From Rhodospirillaceae bacterium (GTDB taxonomy: Bacteria > Pseudomonadota > Alphaproteobacteria > GCA-2731375), in NCBI GenBank assembly GCA_018701215.1, contig JABIWH010000009.1, positions 1 to 31,480 of the forward strand: DNA of 31,480 bases, given 5' to 3'. Each line of letters starts with the position of its first letter. Positions within the stretch are counted from its first letter, which is position 1. A program made the translations under genes and the position numbers. Shown piece after piece: positions 25,901 to 31,480 of the stretch. The notes under the pieces were generated by a model. That model saw only the letters and a program-made list of their open reading frames with translations, was not told the DNA's origin and ran no database searches.

Positions 25901-26407
25901 GGTGGCCACGCGCGTATCTACAGCGAGTCGGGCGAAGGCACGACAATGAAGATCTATCTGCCGCGCGCCACAGTCTTGGCGGACGCGGAGATGGATGGCG
26001 TTGTCCAATCCGGCGCCGATCCGGCGGCGCGGGGCGAGTTGATCGTGGTTGTCGAGGACGATGCCGATGTCCGGGCGGTGACGGTCGGGTGTTTGCTCGA
26101 GTTGGGCTATAATGTTGTTGAAGCGGCCACGGCGGTGGAAGGATTGGCGCAGCTGGAGCGGAACAAAGGGGCCAATTTGTTGATCGCCGATATTGTCCTG
26201 CCAGGCGGCATGGGCGGACGGGACCTGGCCGAAAAGGCCTGCGCATTGCAACCGGATCTACAGGTTTTATACATTTCCGGCTATGCCGAAAACGCCCTTT
26301 CCCATCATGGCCGGCTGGATGATGGCGTGCAGTTGTTGGTGAAGCCGTTTCGCCTGGCGGACCTTGGGGCCAAGGTCCGCCAGATCCTGGATGACGCGAA
26401 GGATTAA
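22979..26407 (+). CDS. Soluble hybrid histidine kinase with multiple PAS modules and C-terminal receiver
   Basis: About 1142 residues from the ATG at 22979 (GGGG just upstream; a TTG at 22937 would add 14 residues). No transmembrane segment, so it is cytosolic. Order: about six PAS/PAC modules (roughly 12-122, 133-250, 257-372, 378-510, 512-635, 640-760), each ending in a PAC-like segment such as DVTDLK or DITNQK; HisKA with GQLTGGVAHDFNNLLAVIMG and phospho-accepting H778; HATPase with LSINARDAM (N-box from N886), DTGTGM and DPFFTTKEVGKGSGLGLSMI; and a C-terminal receiver whose acidic pair is VVEDDADVR and whose phospho-Asp is D1071 (IADIVLPGG). This is the FixL/CckA-like layout of a sensor with many input pockets. 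It is divergent from the LLM gene and its stop directly abuts that of E2. Ligands and output partner are unknown. Confidence 0.93.
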   Translation: MELSREEQRRRDFADLISGWFWEFDAAGRFTFLTDRYYQITGDAPGSLIGKSIAASGFRVEDPVDKATFEQACRKHLPFNELVSLRALSDGRRYWIRSSGIPVFDDDGEYRGQRGTSTDVTALMEAEQMLRQSVARLNDFAEASADFFWETNADLRYVYLSPVAEQSIGLDLDAFLGRTPREVIGAEFDVQDSLKFVDQCMQARQPFRNVEFWRPRAPDGGKVWLRTSGTPYQDADGSFAGFRGSSTVITENRRAEEASRESERQFRLLASNIAGGLLYMDPDGRYRFVNKVYANWFGLGPEDFVGRTAKDVLGHEIEAQVQAHFAAALDGKTVTYEATRETIELGPRDVQVTNVPSVAADGSVEGVFALVTDVTDLKVRERALKKSEQNLAAAQRVGQIGHWRVTPGTDQADWSVEMYRIWGLETTGSPASLDRVLQTIHPDDRQAVLDARETAAAERRPYGIDFRIVRPSGEIRHIRNEGRPEYDAEGRFESFFGVSQDITNQKLRETALAENLALLHTILDTVPANIVVRDNDDRITFLNRLASDYYGEPIKELLGRKTEDVYGGKLPPVFADFLERSRTSGKLVSEPNYSSAKLPGRILWMLGAAITGENGDVLGSLSVHFDVTERRRAEEAMHESERNFRAIAEGSPVPLLITRHDDGTVLYANPKVGPVLGLATEELIGKPIGPLFWQPGDRDARAARLRREGLISGEALEMVRGDGTRISTIHALQPISYAGEDAILGSFQDVTERLRLEEQLRQAQKMEAVGQLTGGVAHDFNNLLAVIMGNMELLLEQAEPEGKASQFAMRALAATQRGADLTHRLLAFSRRQPLQPIAVDVNELIGGMHDLLVRTLGEDIGIELVGGAGLWRCEVDPGQLENTVLNLSINARDAMPGGGLLTIETSNVRLDENYASSQEDVAPGQYVLLSISDTGTGMEKDVIEQAFDPFFTTKEVGKGSGLGLSMIYGFVKQSGGHARIYSESGEGTTMKIYLPRATVLADAEMDGVVQSGADPAARGELIVVVEDDADVRAVTVGCLLELGYNVVEAATAVEGLAQLERNKGANLLIADIVLPGGMGGRDLAEKACALQPDLQVLYISGYAENALSHHGRLDDGVQLLVKPFRLADLGAKVRQILDDAKD

Positions 26408-27577
26408 TCAGCGCAGGGCGGTTTCAGGCGCTTCCAGGAAAGCCACCAGATCATTGATGAAATAGGTTGCCTCGGCACCGTCAATGTAACGATGATCAAA
26501 GCTAAGCGAGAGTGCCAGCATGGGCCCCGCTTCCAGTACGCCGGCACGTATTCTGGGCCGGGCCACGATACGGGAAACCCACAGAATTGCCGTTTGCGGC
26601 GGGTTGATGATGGGGCGGGTGGAAATAATGGTCGCCTGCTCCAGGCCGCCGGTGCTGGATAGGGTAAAGCTTCCACCCTGCAAATCATTGGTTTGCAGAT
26701 CGCCCGCGCGGGCCCGTGCCGCCATGGCATCGATAGCCGTCGCGGCGGCCTCTGGTGAACTCTTATCCAGGCCGCGAAAAACCGGTACCACCAAGCCGTC
26801 CTTGGCCGCCATGGCGATACCTAGGTCGACGCCGTCATGGGGCAGCAAGGCGCCATCGGCTTGATCAATGGTAGCGTTGAAACGCGTGTGGCGGCACAGC
26901 GCCGCGCATAGGCATTTGGCGATCAGGGGCAGGGGAGAGATGCCATGCTGCGCCATGGCCTGGGCCAGGCCGTCGCCCATGGCTTCGAACGATGTCGTGG
27001 TCGTGGCCGCCGTATTTAGCGAGGCCGTCAAATGCCGCGCCGCCACGGCACGGGCGCCGGTCAAGGGCAGGCGCCGGGGCATGCTCGAGGCCTCAGCCGC
27101 GGGGGCCTCGGCGGTCATGGTGGACGCAGCGGCCTCGACATCGGCGGGCAGAATTCGGCCATCCTGGCCGCTGCCCAGCAGGGCGGTCAGATCAACGCCG
27201 CGTTCCTTGGCCAGCCGCCGCACGGCGGGGGCGGCGACAACGATATCCTTTGCGGCTCTCGCCGAGGTTCGACCCGCCGGTTTCTGCGGCGGTGCCAATG
27301 CGGTTGCCGTTGCAGGTGCATCCATCGTCCCTTGGGCGCTGTCTTCGGAGGCAATTTCTACCAGCACCGTGCCGACCTCGATAACGTCACCGACGTCGCC
27401 ATGGATCGCCGTGATAACGCCGGTGCGGGGACTGGGCAGCTCGACAGTGATCTTGTCGGTATTGATAACCGCGATCTCGTCGCCTTCCTTGACCCGGTCG
27501 CCGGGCGCCACGCGCCATTCCAACAATTCAGCTTCGTGAATACCCTCGCCCACATCCGGCAGCTTAAATTCGAACAT
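26408..27577 (-). CDS. 2-oxoacid dehydrogenase complex E2 (dihydrolipoamide acyltransferase)
   Basis: A 389-residue E2 core subunit that carries the acyl group on a lipoyl arm and passes it to CoA, probably for branched-chain 2-oxoacids given its partners. Domains in order: a single lipoyl domain with K42 in INTDKITVELPSP; an Ala/Pro-rich linker; a peripheral subunit-binding domain (AVRRLAKERGVDLTALLGSG, about 120-145) for E1 or E3; and a catalytic domain ending in SFDHRYIDGAEATYF with the H-x-x-x-D-G acid-base motif. The start overlaps the stop of the E1beta gene by one base (TGATG), so it is coupled in translation. Its stop is immediately adjacent to the stop of the convergent kinase, with no room for a terminator between. 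E3 (lpd) is not in this window and is presumably elsewhere. Confidence 0.93.
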   Translation of the reverse strand: MFEFKLPDVGEGIHEAELLEWRVAPGDRVKEGDEIAVINTDKITVELPSPRTGVITAIHGDVGDVIEVGTVLVEIASEDSAQGTMDAPATATALAPPQKPAGRTSARAAKDIVVAAPAVRRLAKERGVDLTALLGSGQDGRILPADVEAAASTMTAEAPAAEASSMPRRLPLTGARAVAARHLTASLNTAATTTTSFEAMGDGLAQAMAQHGISPLPLIAKCLCAALCRHTRFNATIDQADGALLPHDGVDLGIAMAAKDGLVVPVFRGLDKSSPEAAATAIDAMAARARAGDLQTNDLQGGSFTLSSTGGLEQATIISTRPIINPPQTAILWVSRIVARPRIRAGVLEAGPMLALSLSFDHRYIDGAEATYFINDLVAFLEAPETALR

Positions 27578-28563
27578 CAGAAGTCAAACTCCATGGCGCG
27601 ACGGATGGCGGCGGCGATGCGGGCCTTGTTGGGGCGGTAATATTCGTCTCCACCCGAGAAGCCATAGGGCAGGTCGGGCGCCGCCACCCGGCCAATGGGG
27701 CAGTGCAGATAACCAAAGGCCCGTTCCTGCACGGTCGCCGCCAGCTCGGCGCCAAAGCCAAGGGATAACGGTGCCTCGTGCACCACCACCAGGCGGCCCG
27801 TGCGTTGCACCGAGGCGGTGATGGCATCAACGTCAAAGGGCATCAGGCTGCGCAGGTCAATGACTTCGATGTCATAGCCCGGATTTTCCGCCATCTGCTC
27901 GGCCACGGCCAAGACATCGTGGCACATGGGGCCATAGCTCAAGGCGGTCAGGTCATTGCCGGGACGCACGATGGCGGCTTCACCGATGCCAATGGCCTCG
28001 CCGTCGTCGTTCACCTCGCCGCGCAAGGTGCGGTATAGCGGCACCGGCTCCAACACCAAGGTGGGGTCCGGGTCGCGGATCGCGGCCAGCAACAGGCCAT
28101 AGGCGTCCTGGGGCGTCGATGGCACGACGATCTTCATGCCGCCGCCGTGGCAATAATAGGCTTCGGGGCTTTGTGAATGCCAAAACCCGCCATTGATGCC
28201 GCCAAAGGACGGCGCCCGGATAACCATGGGCACGCTGTATTGCCCGCCCGTCATCCAGCGGTATTTCGTCGCCCCGAACATCAGCTGTTCAAAGGCGTCG
28301 TGGATAAAGCCCGAGAACTGAATTTCCGCGATCGGCCGCAGGCCGTACAGCGCCATGCCCACCGCATGGGCGGCGATGCCCTTTTCATCCAGGGGCGTAT
28401 CGATTACCCGGTCTGGTCCAAAGCGTTGTTGCAACCCTTGTGTGGTACGGAAGATGCCGCCCGCTGTGCCGACATCCTCGCCCAGGATCACCACGTCGCT
28501 GTCCCGCGCCATCTCGTGCGCCATGGCCGCGCCTAGAGCCTCCAGCACGGTCATCTGGGTCAT
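27577..28563 (-). CDS. 2-oxoacid dehydrogenase E1 component, beta subunit
   Basis: A 328-residue E1beta subunit, partner of E1alpha in the thiamine-diphosphate-dependent decarboxylation of a 2-oxoacid. Recognisable parts are TVLEALGAAMAHEMARDSDVV, ILGEDVGTAGGIFRTTQGLQ, RVIDTPLDEKGIAAHAVGMA, FGATKYRWMTGGQYSVPMVI, and the C-terminal IEVIDLRSLMPFD, a segment typical of E1beta transketolase C-terminal domains. The start overlaps the E1alpha stop by four bases (ATGA), and its own stop overlaps the E2 start. The sequence, length and HSQSPEAYYCH segment are typical of branched-chain 2-oxoacid (BkdA2) or pyruvate E1beta; I prefer branched-chain because of the E1alpha. Confidence 0.93.
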   Translation of the reverse strand: MTQMTVLEALGAAMAHEMARDSDVVILGEDVGTAGGIFRTTQGLQQRFGPDRVIDTPLDEKGIAAHAVGMALYGLRPIAEIQFSGFIHDAFEQLMFGATKYRWMTGGQYSVPMVIRAPSFGGINGGFWHSQSPEAYYCHGGGMKIVVPSTPQDAYGLLLAAIRDPDPTLVLEPVPLYRTLRGEVNDDGEAIGIGEAAIVRPGNDLTALSYGPMCHDVLAVAEQMAENPGYDIEVIDLRSLMPFDVDAITASVQRTGRLVVVHEAPLSLGFGAELAATVQERAFGYLHCPIGRVAAPDLPYGFSGGDEYYRPNKARIAAAIRRAMEFDF

Positions 28564-29753
28564 GCCCCAGTCTCCAGTTCAGTCTCCAGTTCAGTCTCCA
28601 ACTCGGCCAACAGGCGCTCCCGCTGTTCGCGCAGCTGCCAGGTCGGTTCCGCGAAAACATCGTCGAACATGGCGGCCGGTTCACTGGGCGCCATGGCCTC
28701 GGCGGCGGTCACCGCCTCCCGCACTTCGTCCTCGCAGCGCTGTTGCATTTGCGCCTCCGCCCGCTCGTCCCAATAGCCGCATGCTTGCAGATACTTGCGC
28801 ATGCGGGGCAGGGGGTCCCAACGCTCCCAGGCGGCGACCTCTTCTGGTTGGCGATACAGGTCAGGATTGTCCGACGAAGTATGAAAGCCCAGGCGATAGG
28901 TCACCGCCTCGATCAAGGTCGCGCCCTGTTCATCGGTGCAGGCCAGGGCTTCCTTGGTCGCGGCAAAGACCGCCAGGGGATCGTTGCCATCGACGCGCAG
29001 ATTGCGGACCTTATAGGCGTCGCCCTTTTCGGCGAAGCTGTCGGCGGCGGTCTGCCGGTCGGTCGGGGTGGAGACGGCCCAGCCGTTGTTCTGGCAAAAG
29101 AAGACAATAGGGGGACGATGAATGCCGGCAAAGTTCATGGCGCTGTGAAATTCCCCGCGCGAGGTGGCGCCGTCACCAAAATAGACGATGAAGCGGGTTT
29201 TATCGCCCTTCAACTTGGCTGCCCAGGCCGCCCCGGCGGCATGCGGCAGGTAGGCCCCGACCTGGGTCATGCAGGGAATGATATTCAGGGCCCGGTCGCC
29301 CAACAGCAGGGGCAGGCGCCGGCCCTTCAGTGGTTCGTCGGCACGGCCGAAAAATTGCGCAAACAGGCTTTGCAGGCTGGCGCCGCGCAACAGCATGGCG
29401 CCGGGTTCCCGGTCGGCGAGGAAAATCCAGTCCGCCGCGTCCATGGCAAGGGCCGAGGCGACGTGGGCGGCCTCCTGCCCCCGGGACGGTATCCAGAATT
29501 CAAGCCGGCCCGAGCGTTGCAGTTGCCAGCCTTTCTCGTCGATCACCCGGACCAGGGCCATGGTCTCGTACATGGTGCGCAACTGCGCCTGGCTAAGATC
29601 CGGTTCTGCCAGGTTGCCATTGGGCACGCCATCGGCATCAAGCACCTGGGCAATGGCCAGGTCGGCGGCCCGCTCCAACAACGGCGCCACCACTGGGCGG
29701 GGCTGGCCCAGGAAGGCCGTCGGCGCGGATGGAGTGGACGTCCCGTTCACCAT
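28560..29753 (-). CDS. 2-oxoacid dehydrogenase E1 component, alpha subunit (branched-chain type)
   Basis: About 397 residues from the ATG at 29753 (AGGA 9 bases upstream; a TTG start at 29780 is less likely). It binds thiamine diphosphate through VYFGDGATSRGEFHSAMNFA ending at CQNNGWAVSTPTDRQT (the G-D-G...N-N motif), and has LIEAVTYRLGFHTSSDNPD, the branched-chain-type variant of the pyruvate E1alpha segment. The N-terminal FWIPSRGQEAAHVASALAM is the E1alpha core. It decarboxylates the 2-oxoacid and reductively acylates E2. The C-terminus is unusual: it ends with three copies of the tetrapeptide E-T-E-L, from a 12-base tandem repeat (28568-28603). It is the first of three coupled genes (E1alpha, E1beta, E2) and follows the PAS_5 gene by 93 bases. 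Confidence 0.92.
   Translation of the reverse strand: MVNGTSTPSAPTAFLGQPRPVVAPLLERAADLAIAQVLDADGVPNGNLAEPDLSQAQLRTMYETMALVRVIDEKGWQLQRSGRLEFWIPSRGQEAAHVASALAMDAADWIFLADREPGAMLLRGASLQSLFAQFFGRADEPLKGRRLPLLLGDRALNIIPCMTQVGAYLPHAAGAAWAAKLKGDKTRFIVYFGDGATSRGEFHSAMNFAGIHRPPIVFFCQNNGWAVSTPTDRQTAADSFAEKGDAYKVRNLRVDGNDPLAVFAATKEALACTDEQGATLIEAVTYRLGFHTSSDNPDLYRQPEEVAAWERWDPLPRMRKYLQACGYWDERAEAQMQQRCEDEVREAVTAAEAMAPSEPAAMFDDVFAEPTWQLREQRERLLAELETELETELETGA
28568..28603 (-). repeat. Three-copy 12-base tandem repeat in the E1alpha C-terminal codons
   Basis: CAGTCTCCAGTT occurs at 28568-28579 and 28580-28591, and as CAGTCTCCAACT at 28592-28603. On the coding strand this gives the tetrapeptide E-T-E-L repeated at the very end of E1alpha. 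The unit length keeps the reading frame, so copy-number change by slippage would lengthen or shorten the tail without a frameshift. Confidence 0.85.
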
Positions 29754-29846
29754 GACCTCGAATCCTGTTTGTTTGACCAAATATGACGGCCAAGTGAAAC
29801 GGCGCGGCCTATCCCGGTCAAGGGCGGCGTGGCAATGTGCGCTGTT

Positions 29847-30317
29847 TTAGCGCAGGTCGTAGTGCACCGCACCGAGGATCATATTCACGGTCTTACCGTC
29901 GCTGGACAGAGGAAAAAGCACGCTTTCAAAGCACATCCAATCCTTGCCGGCAATGCCGGAAGTACCGGTCCAATGCAGCGGCTTCATGTTTTCTATGACC
30001 CATTTGAACGGCGCGCTGAGCGTGCTCAGGTCGTTGCTCGGATACAATTCATCGAAAAATTTCCCGGTGGAATCCCGGGCCACGGCGGCGGTGAGATGGG
30101 TGCCGATCAGGCGCCATCTAAGGCGCAATTCCGCTTCGTGGTAGACATCGACCAATTCCAGATGCGGCAACAAACGAGGCGGCAGATTGAGCGGATCAAT
30201 GTCGCCGTGGGACGGCATTTGCCGCGCCCCCCGTAAAGACTGCCAATAGTCAGCGGTTTCGGTCAGCCGCTCGCTCTGAAAATCTAAGTCTGGATTGAAA
30301 TCGCCCTGAACTTCCAT
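29847..30317 (-). CDS. Single PAS-domain protein (PAS_5 type), second copy
   Basis: About 156 residues from the ATG at 30317 (GAGGA 5 bases upstream; a TTG at 30329 is also in frame). One PAS_5 domain fills the protein: LPPRLLPHLELVDVYHEAE, RLRWRLIGTHLTAAVARD, STGKFFDELYPSNDL, and a C-terminal FPLSSDGKTVNMILGAVHYD. It is clearly paralogous to the protein at 6086-6562: both have the pattern W-R-L-x-G-T-H-x-T and R-D-x-T-G-K-x-F-D-E. It lies 65 bases after the enoyl-CoA hydratase and 93 before E1alpha, so it may be carried in the same transcript. No output domain; a small-ligand sensor or accessory role is plausible but unproven. Confidence 0.82.
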   Translation of the reverse strand: MEVQGDFNPDLDFQSERLTETADYWQSLRGARQMPSHGDIDPLNLPPRLLPHLELVDVYHEAELRLRWRLIGTHLTAAVARDSTGKFFDELYPSNDLSTLSAPFKWVIENMKPLHWTGTSGIAGKDWMCFESVLFPLSSDGKTVNMILGAVHYDLR

Positions 30318-30382
30318 CCGGATCCTCAATACTAGTCCACCAGAACCTATCCTAAATATTAGGACTTAATATTGTATGATCC

Positions 30383-31195
30383 CTATTGATCAAATTGTGG
30401 TGATCGCTTCTCAAGTATCGCGGCCATGCCTTCTTGGAAATTGTCGGACTGAATGGTGAGGACCTGGTTGCGGTCTTCCATGGCGATGGCATGTTCCAGA
30501 CCCGGCGCATCGATACCCATGTTCATCCCCTCCTTGGTCAAGCGTAGGCCCAGGTGGGAGGTGGCGGTCATCTCGTCAAGATACGAACGCGCGGCAATCT
30601 CCATGTCGTCATCCGGCACCACTTCCGAGACAAGGTTGGTGCGCAGGGCGCGCTCGGCATCGATAAAGCGGCCGGTCAGCATCAATTCGGAAGAAATGGA
30701 AACGCCCACGATGCGCGGCAGAAGATAGCTCAGGCCCAGATCGCACGAGGTCAGGCCCAGATTAATGAAGGCGCAGTTCATCCGCGCGCTCTCGCCGGCG
30801 ATGCGGATATCGGCGGCCAGCGCCAGGGCGAAACCGCCGCCCGTGGCGATGCCGTGGACCAGGGCAATGATCGGTTGCGGGCAGCGGCGCATGCGGCGGA
30901 CAATTTCCGAGACCCGGCGTTGCGCGGCGATATCGGCGGGGATGCCGTTGGCCACGACACCTTGTCCCTGATTGATATCCTTGATGTCGATACCGGAGCA
31001 AAAGGCCCGGCCATTGCCCCGCAGAACCACGATGCGCACGGAGGCATCGGTCATCAACCGTTCCAGATAGTCGTTTAGCTCGTCCACCATGGTCATGTTT
31101 AGGGCGTTCAGGCGGTCGGGCCGGTCCAGGCTCACCCAATCGATGGCGCCTTCTTTGCGCACTTGCAGTGTTTGATAGTTGGCTGCTTTGGTCAT
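30383..31195 (-). CDS. Enoyl-CoA hydratase/isomerase family protein
   Basis: A 270-residue crotonase-fold protein. Core segments are DWVSLDRPDRLNALNMTMVD, FCSGIDIKDI (the loop that forms the oxyanion hole), GIATGGGFALALAADIRIAG (the second oxyanion glycines), and ARMNCAFINLGLTSCDLGLS followed by YLLPRIVG. The two Glu catalytic residues of classical enoyl-CoA hydratase are replaced here by N-L-G-L-T-S and S-C-D-L, so it may act as an isomerase, dehydratase or hydratase of a special substrate rather than as ECH1; this subfamily is common in actinobacteria and alphaproteobacteria. AGAGGA lies 5 bases before the ATG at 31195. It heads the minus-strand run that continues into the PAS_5 and 2-oxoacid dehydrogenase genes, which suits branched-chain catabolism. 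Confidence 0.85.
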   Translation of the reverse strand: MTKAANYQTLQVRKEGAIDWVSLDRPDRLNALNMTMVDELNDYLERLMTDASVRIVVLRGNGRAFCSGIDIKDINQGQGVVANGIPADIAAQRRVSEIVRRMRRCPQPIIALVHGIATGGGFALALAADIRIAGESARMNCAFINLGLTSCDLGLSYLLPRIVGVSISSELMLTGRFIDAERALRTNLVSEVVPDDDMEIAARSYLDEMTATSHLGLRLTKEGMNMGIDAPGLEHAIAMEDRNQVLTIQSDNFQEGMAAILEKRSPQFDQ

Positions 31196-31220
31196 GACGA
31201 TCCTCTGTCGGTTTACTATT

Positions 31221-31270
31221 GATCCATTGCCGATCCATTGACGATCTACTGCCGATCTACTGCCGATCTA
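31221..31270. repeat. 11-base tandem repeat upstream of the enoyl-CoA hydratase gene
   Basis: GATCCATTGCC (31221), GATCCATTGAC (31232), GATCTACTGCC (31243), GATCTACTGCC (31254) and a partial GATCTAG (31265) lie in series. Adjacent units pair up (first two alike, next two identical), as expected from stepwise duplication. They fall in the leader of the minus-strand enoyl-CoA hydratase gene, where they could affect transcription or be neutral slippage. Confidence 0.85.
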
Positions 31271-31480
31271 GGGGCCTTCCGGCCACCGCTGGCAAATATT
31301 TGATCTTGATTTAGGGTAATTATTCACTGTTAGTGGCGCGGAATGCAAACACGGCGTATTTCGGTTCGGGGTCACCAGGGAAAAATGAACAAAAGGCCAA
31401 TCCTTCTCTTCGCAGTAAACGAGGCGTTTTTCTTTGTTTCCCACCGTTTGCCCATCGCCCTGGAAGCTCAACGGCAAGGC
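31268..31480 (-). CDS. Possible 3' end of a gene running off the window (unidentified)
   Basis: An open frame enters from the right edge and ends at a TAG (31268-31270), giving about 70 residues with no start inside the window other than a weak TTG. The first residues, LPLSFQGDGQTV, faintly resemble the C-terminal end of the second PAS_5 protein (FPLSSDGKTV), but the rest (V-Y-C-E-E-K-D-W and a Ser/Asn-rich tail) does not match. Its last bases overlap the 11-base repeat. It may simply be non-coding. Confidence 0.2.
   Translation of the reverse strand, partial: ALPLSFQGDGQTVGNKEKRLVYCEEKDWPFVHFSLVTPNRNTPCLHSAPLTVNNYPKSRSNICQRWPEGP

Overview
The window reads as ordinary chromosome of a GC-rich (about 60% G+C by eye) alphaproteobacterium, most likely a free-living, metabolically versatile member of the Rhodospirillales. 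The evidence is indirect: GC-rich codon use, an intergenic hairpin repeat (about 699-806) of the kind widespread in alphaproteobacterial genomes, two single-domain PAS proteins of the PAS_5 type common in that group, and many CoA-thioester, hydantoinase and amidohydrolase genes. I see no rRNA, tRNA, CRISPR array, prophage or insertion sequence, and no gene-free stretch longer than 300 bases.

Layout. (1) 1-6.6 kb: pdxH, a repeat-bearing spacer, an NnrS-type membrane protein divergent from a CaiB/BaiF CoA-transferase, a small membrane protein, an acyl-CoA ligase on the minus strand, and a PAS_5 protein. (2) 6.8-12.9 kb: a hydantoinase A/B pair, a class-I methyltransferase behind a hairpin-rich leader, and a convergent RidA/CnbZ-like protein. 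(3) 13.1-18.0 kb: a plus-strand string of degenerate thiolase, DUF35 partner and amidohydrolase, then a HigBA-type toxin-antitoxin pair and an FAD-dependent oxidoreductase. (4) 18.0-22.7 kb, minus strand: LLM flavin oxidoreductase, thiolase-like acyltransferase, ATC-hydrolase-type protein and a UGSC-family protein. (5) 23.0-26.4 kb: a soluble hybrid histidine kinase with about six PAS modules. (6) 26.4-31.2 kb, minus strand: enoyl-CoA hydratase, a second PAS_5 protein, and E1alpha, E1beta and E2 of a branched-chain-type 2-oxoacid dehydrogenase. E3 is not in the window.

The most notable item is in region 4. The UGSC-family gene is interrupted by one in-frame TGA (19410-19412, minus strand) at the position where this family has selenocysteine or cysteine. 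The frame stays open for about 107 codons before it and 465 after it, the local motif reads U-G-T-C, and a hairpin that fits the general geometry of a bacterial SECIS element starts just downstream. I read it as one selenoprotein gene of about 573 residues, which an ordinary gene caller would split into two fragments. It ends a four-gene unit with an ATC-hydrolase-like protein (cysteine-forming chemistry in known relatives), which suggests, by inference only, a thiol- or selenol-based pathway acting on a CoA-linked or sulfur-containing substrate.

The rest looks like scattered catabolic modules for acyl-CoA, amide, hydantoin and branched-chain substrates, with sensory PAS proteins among them.
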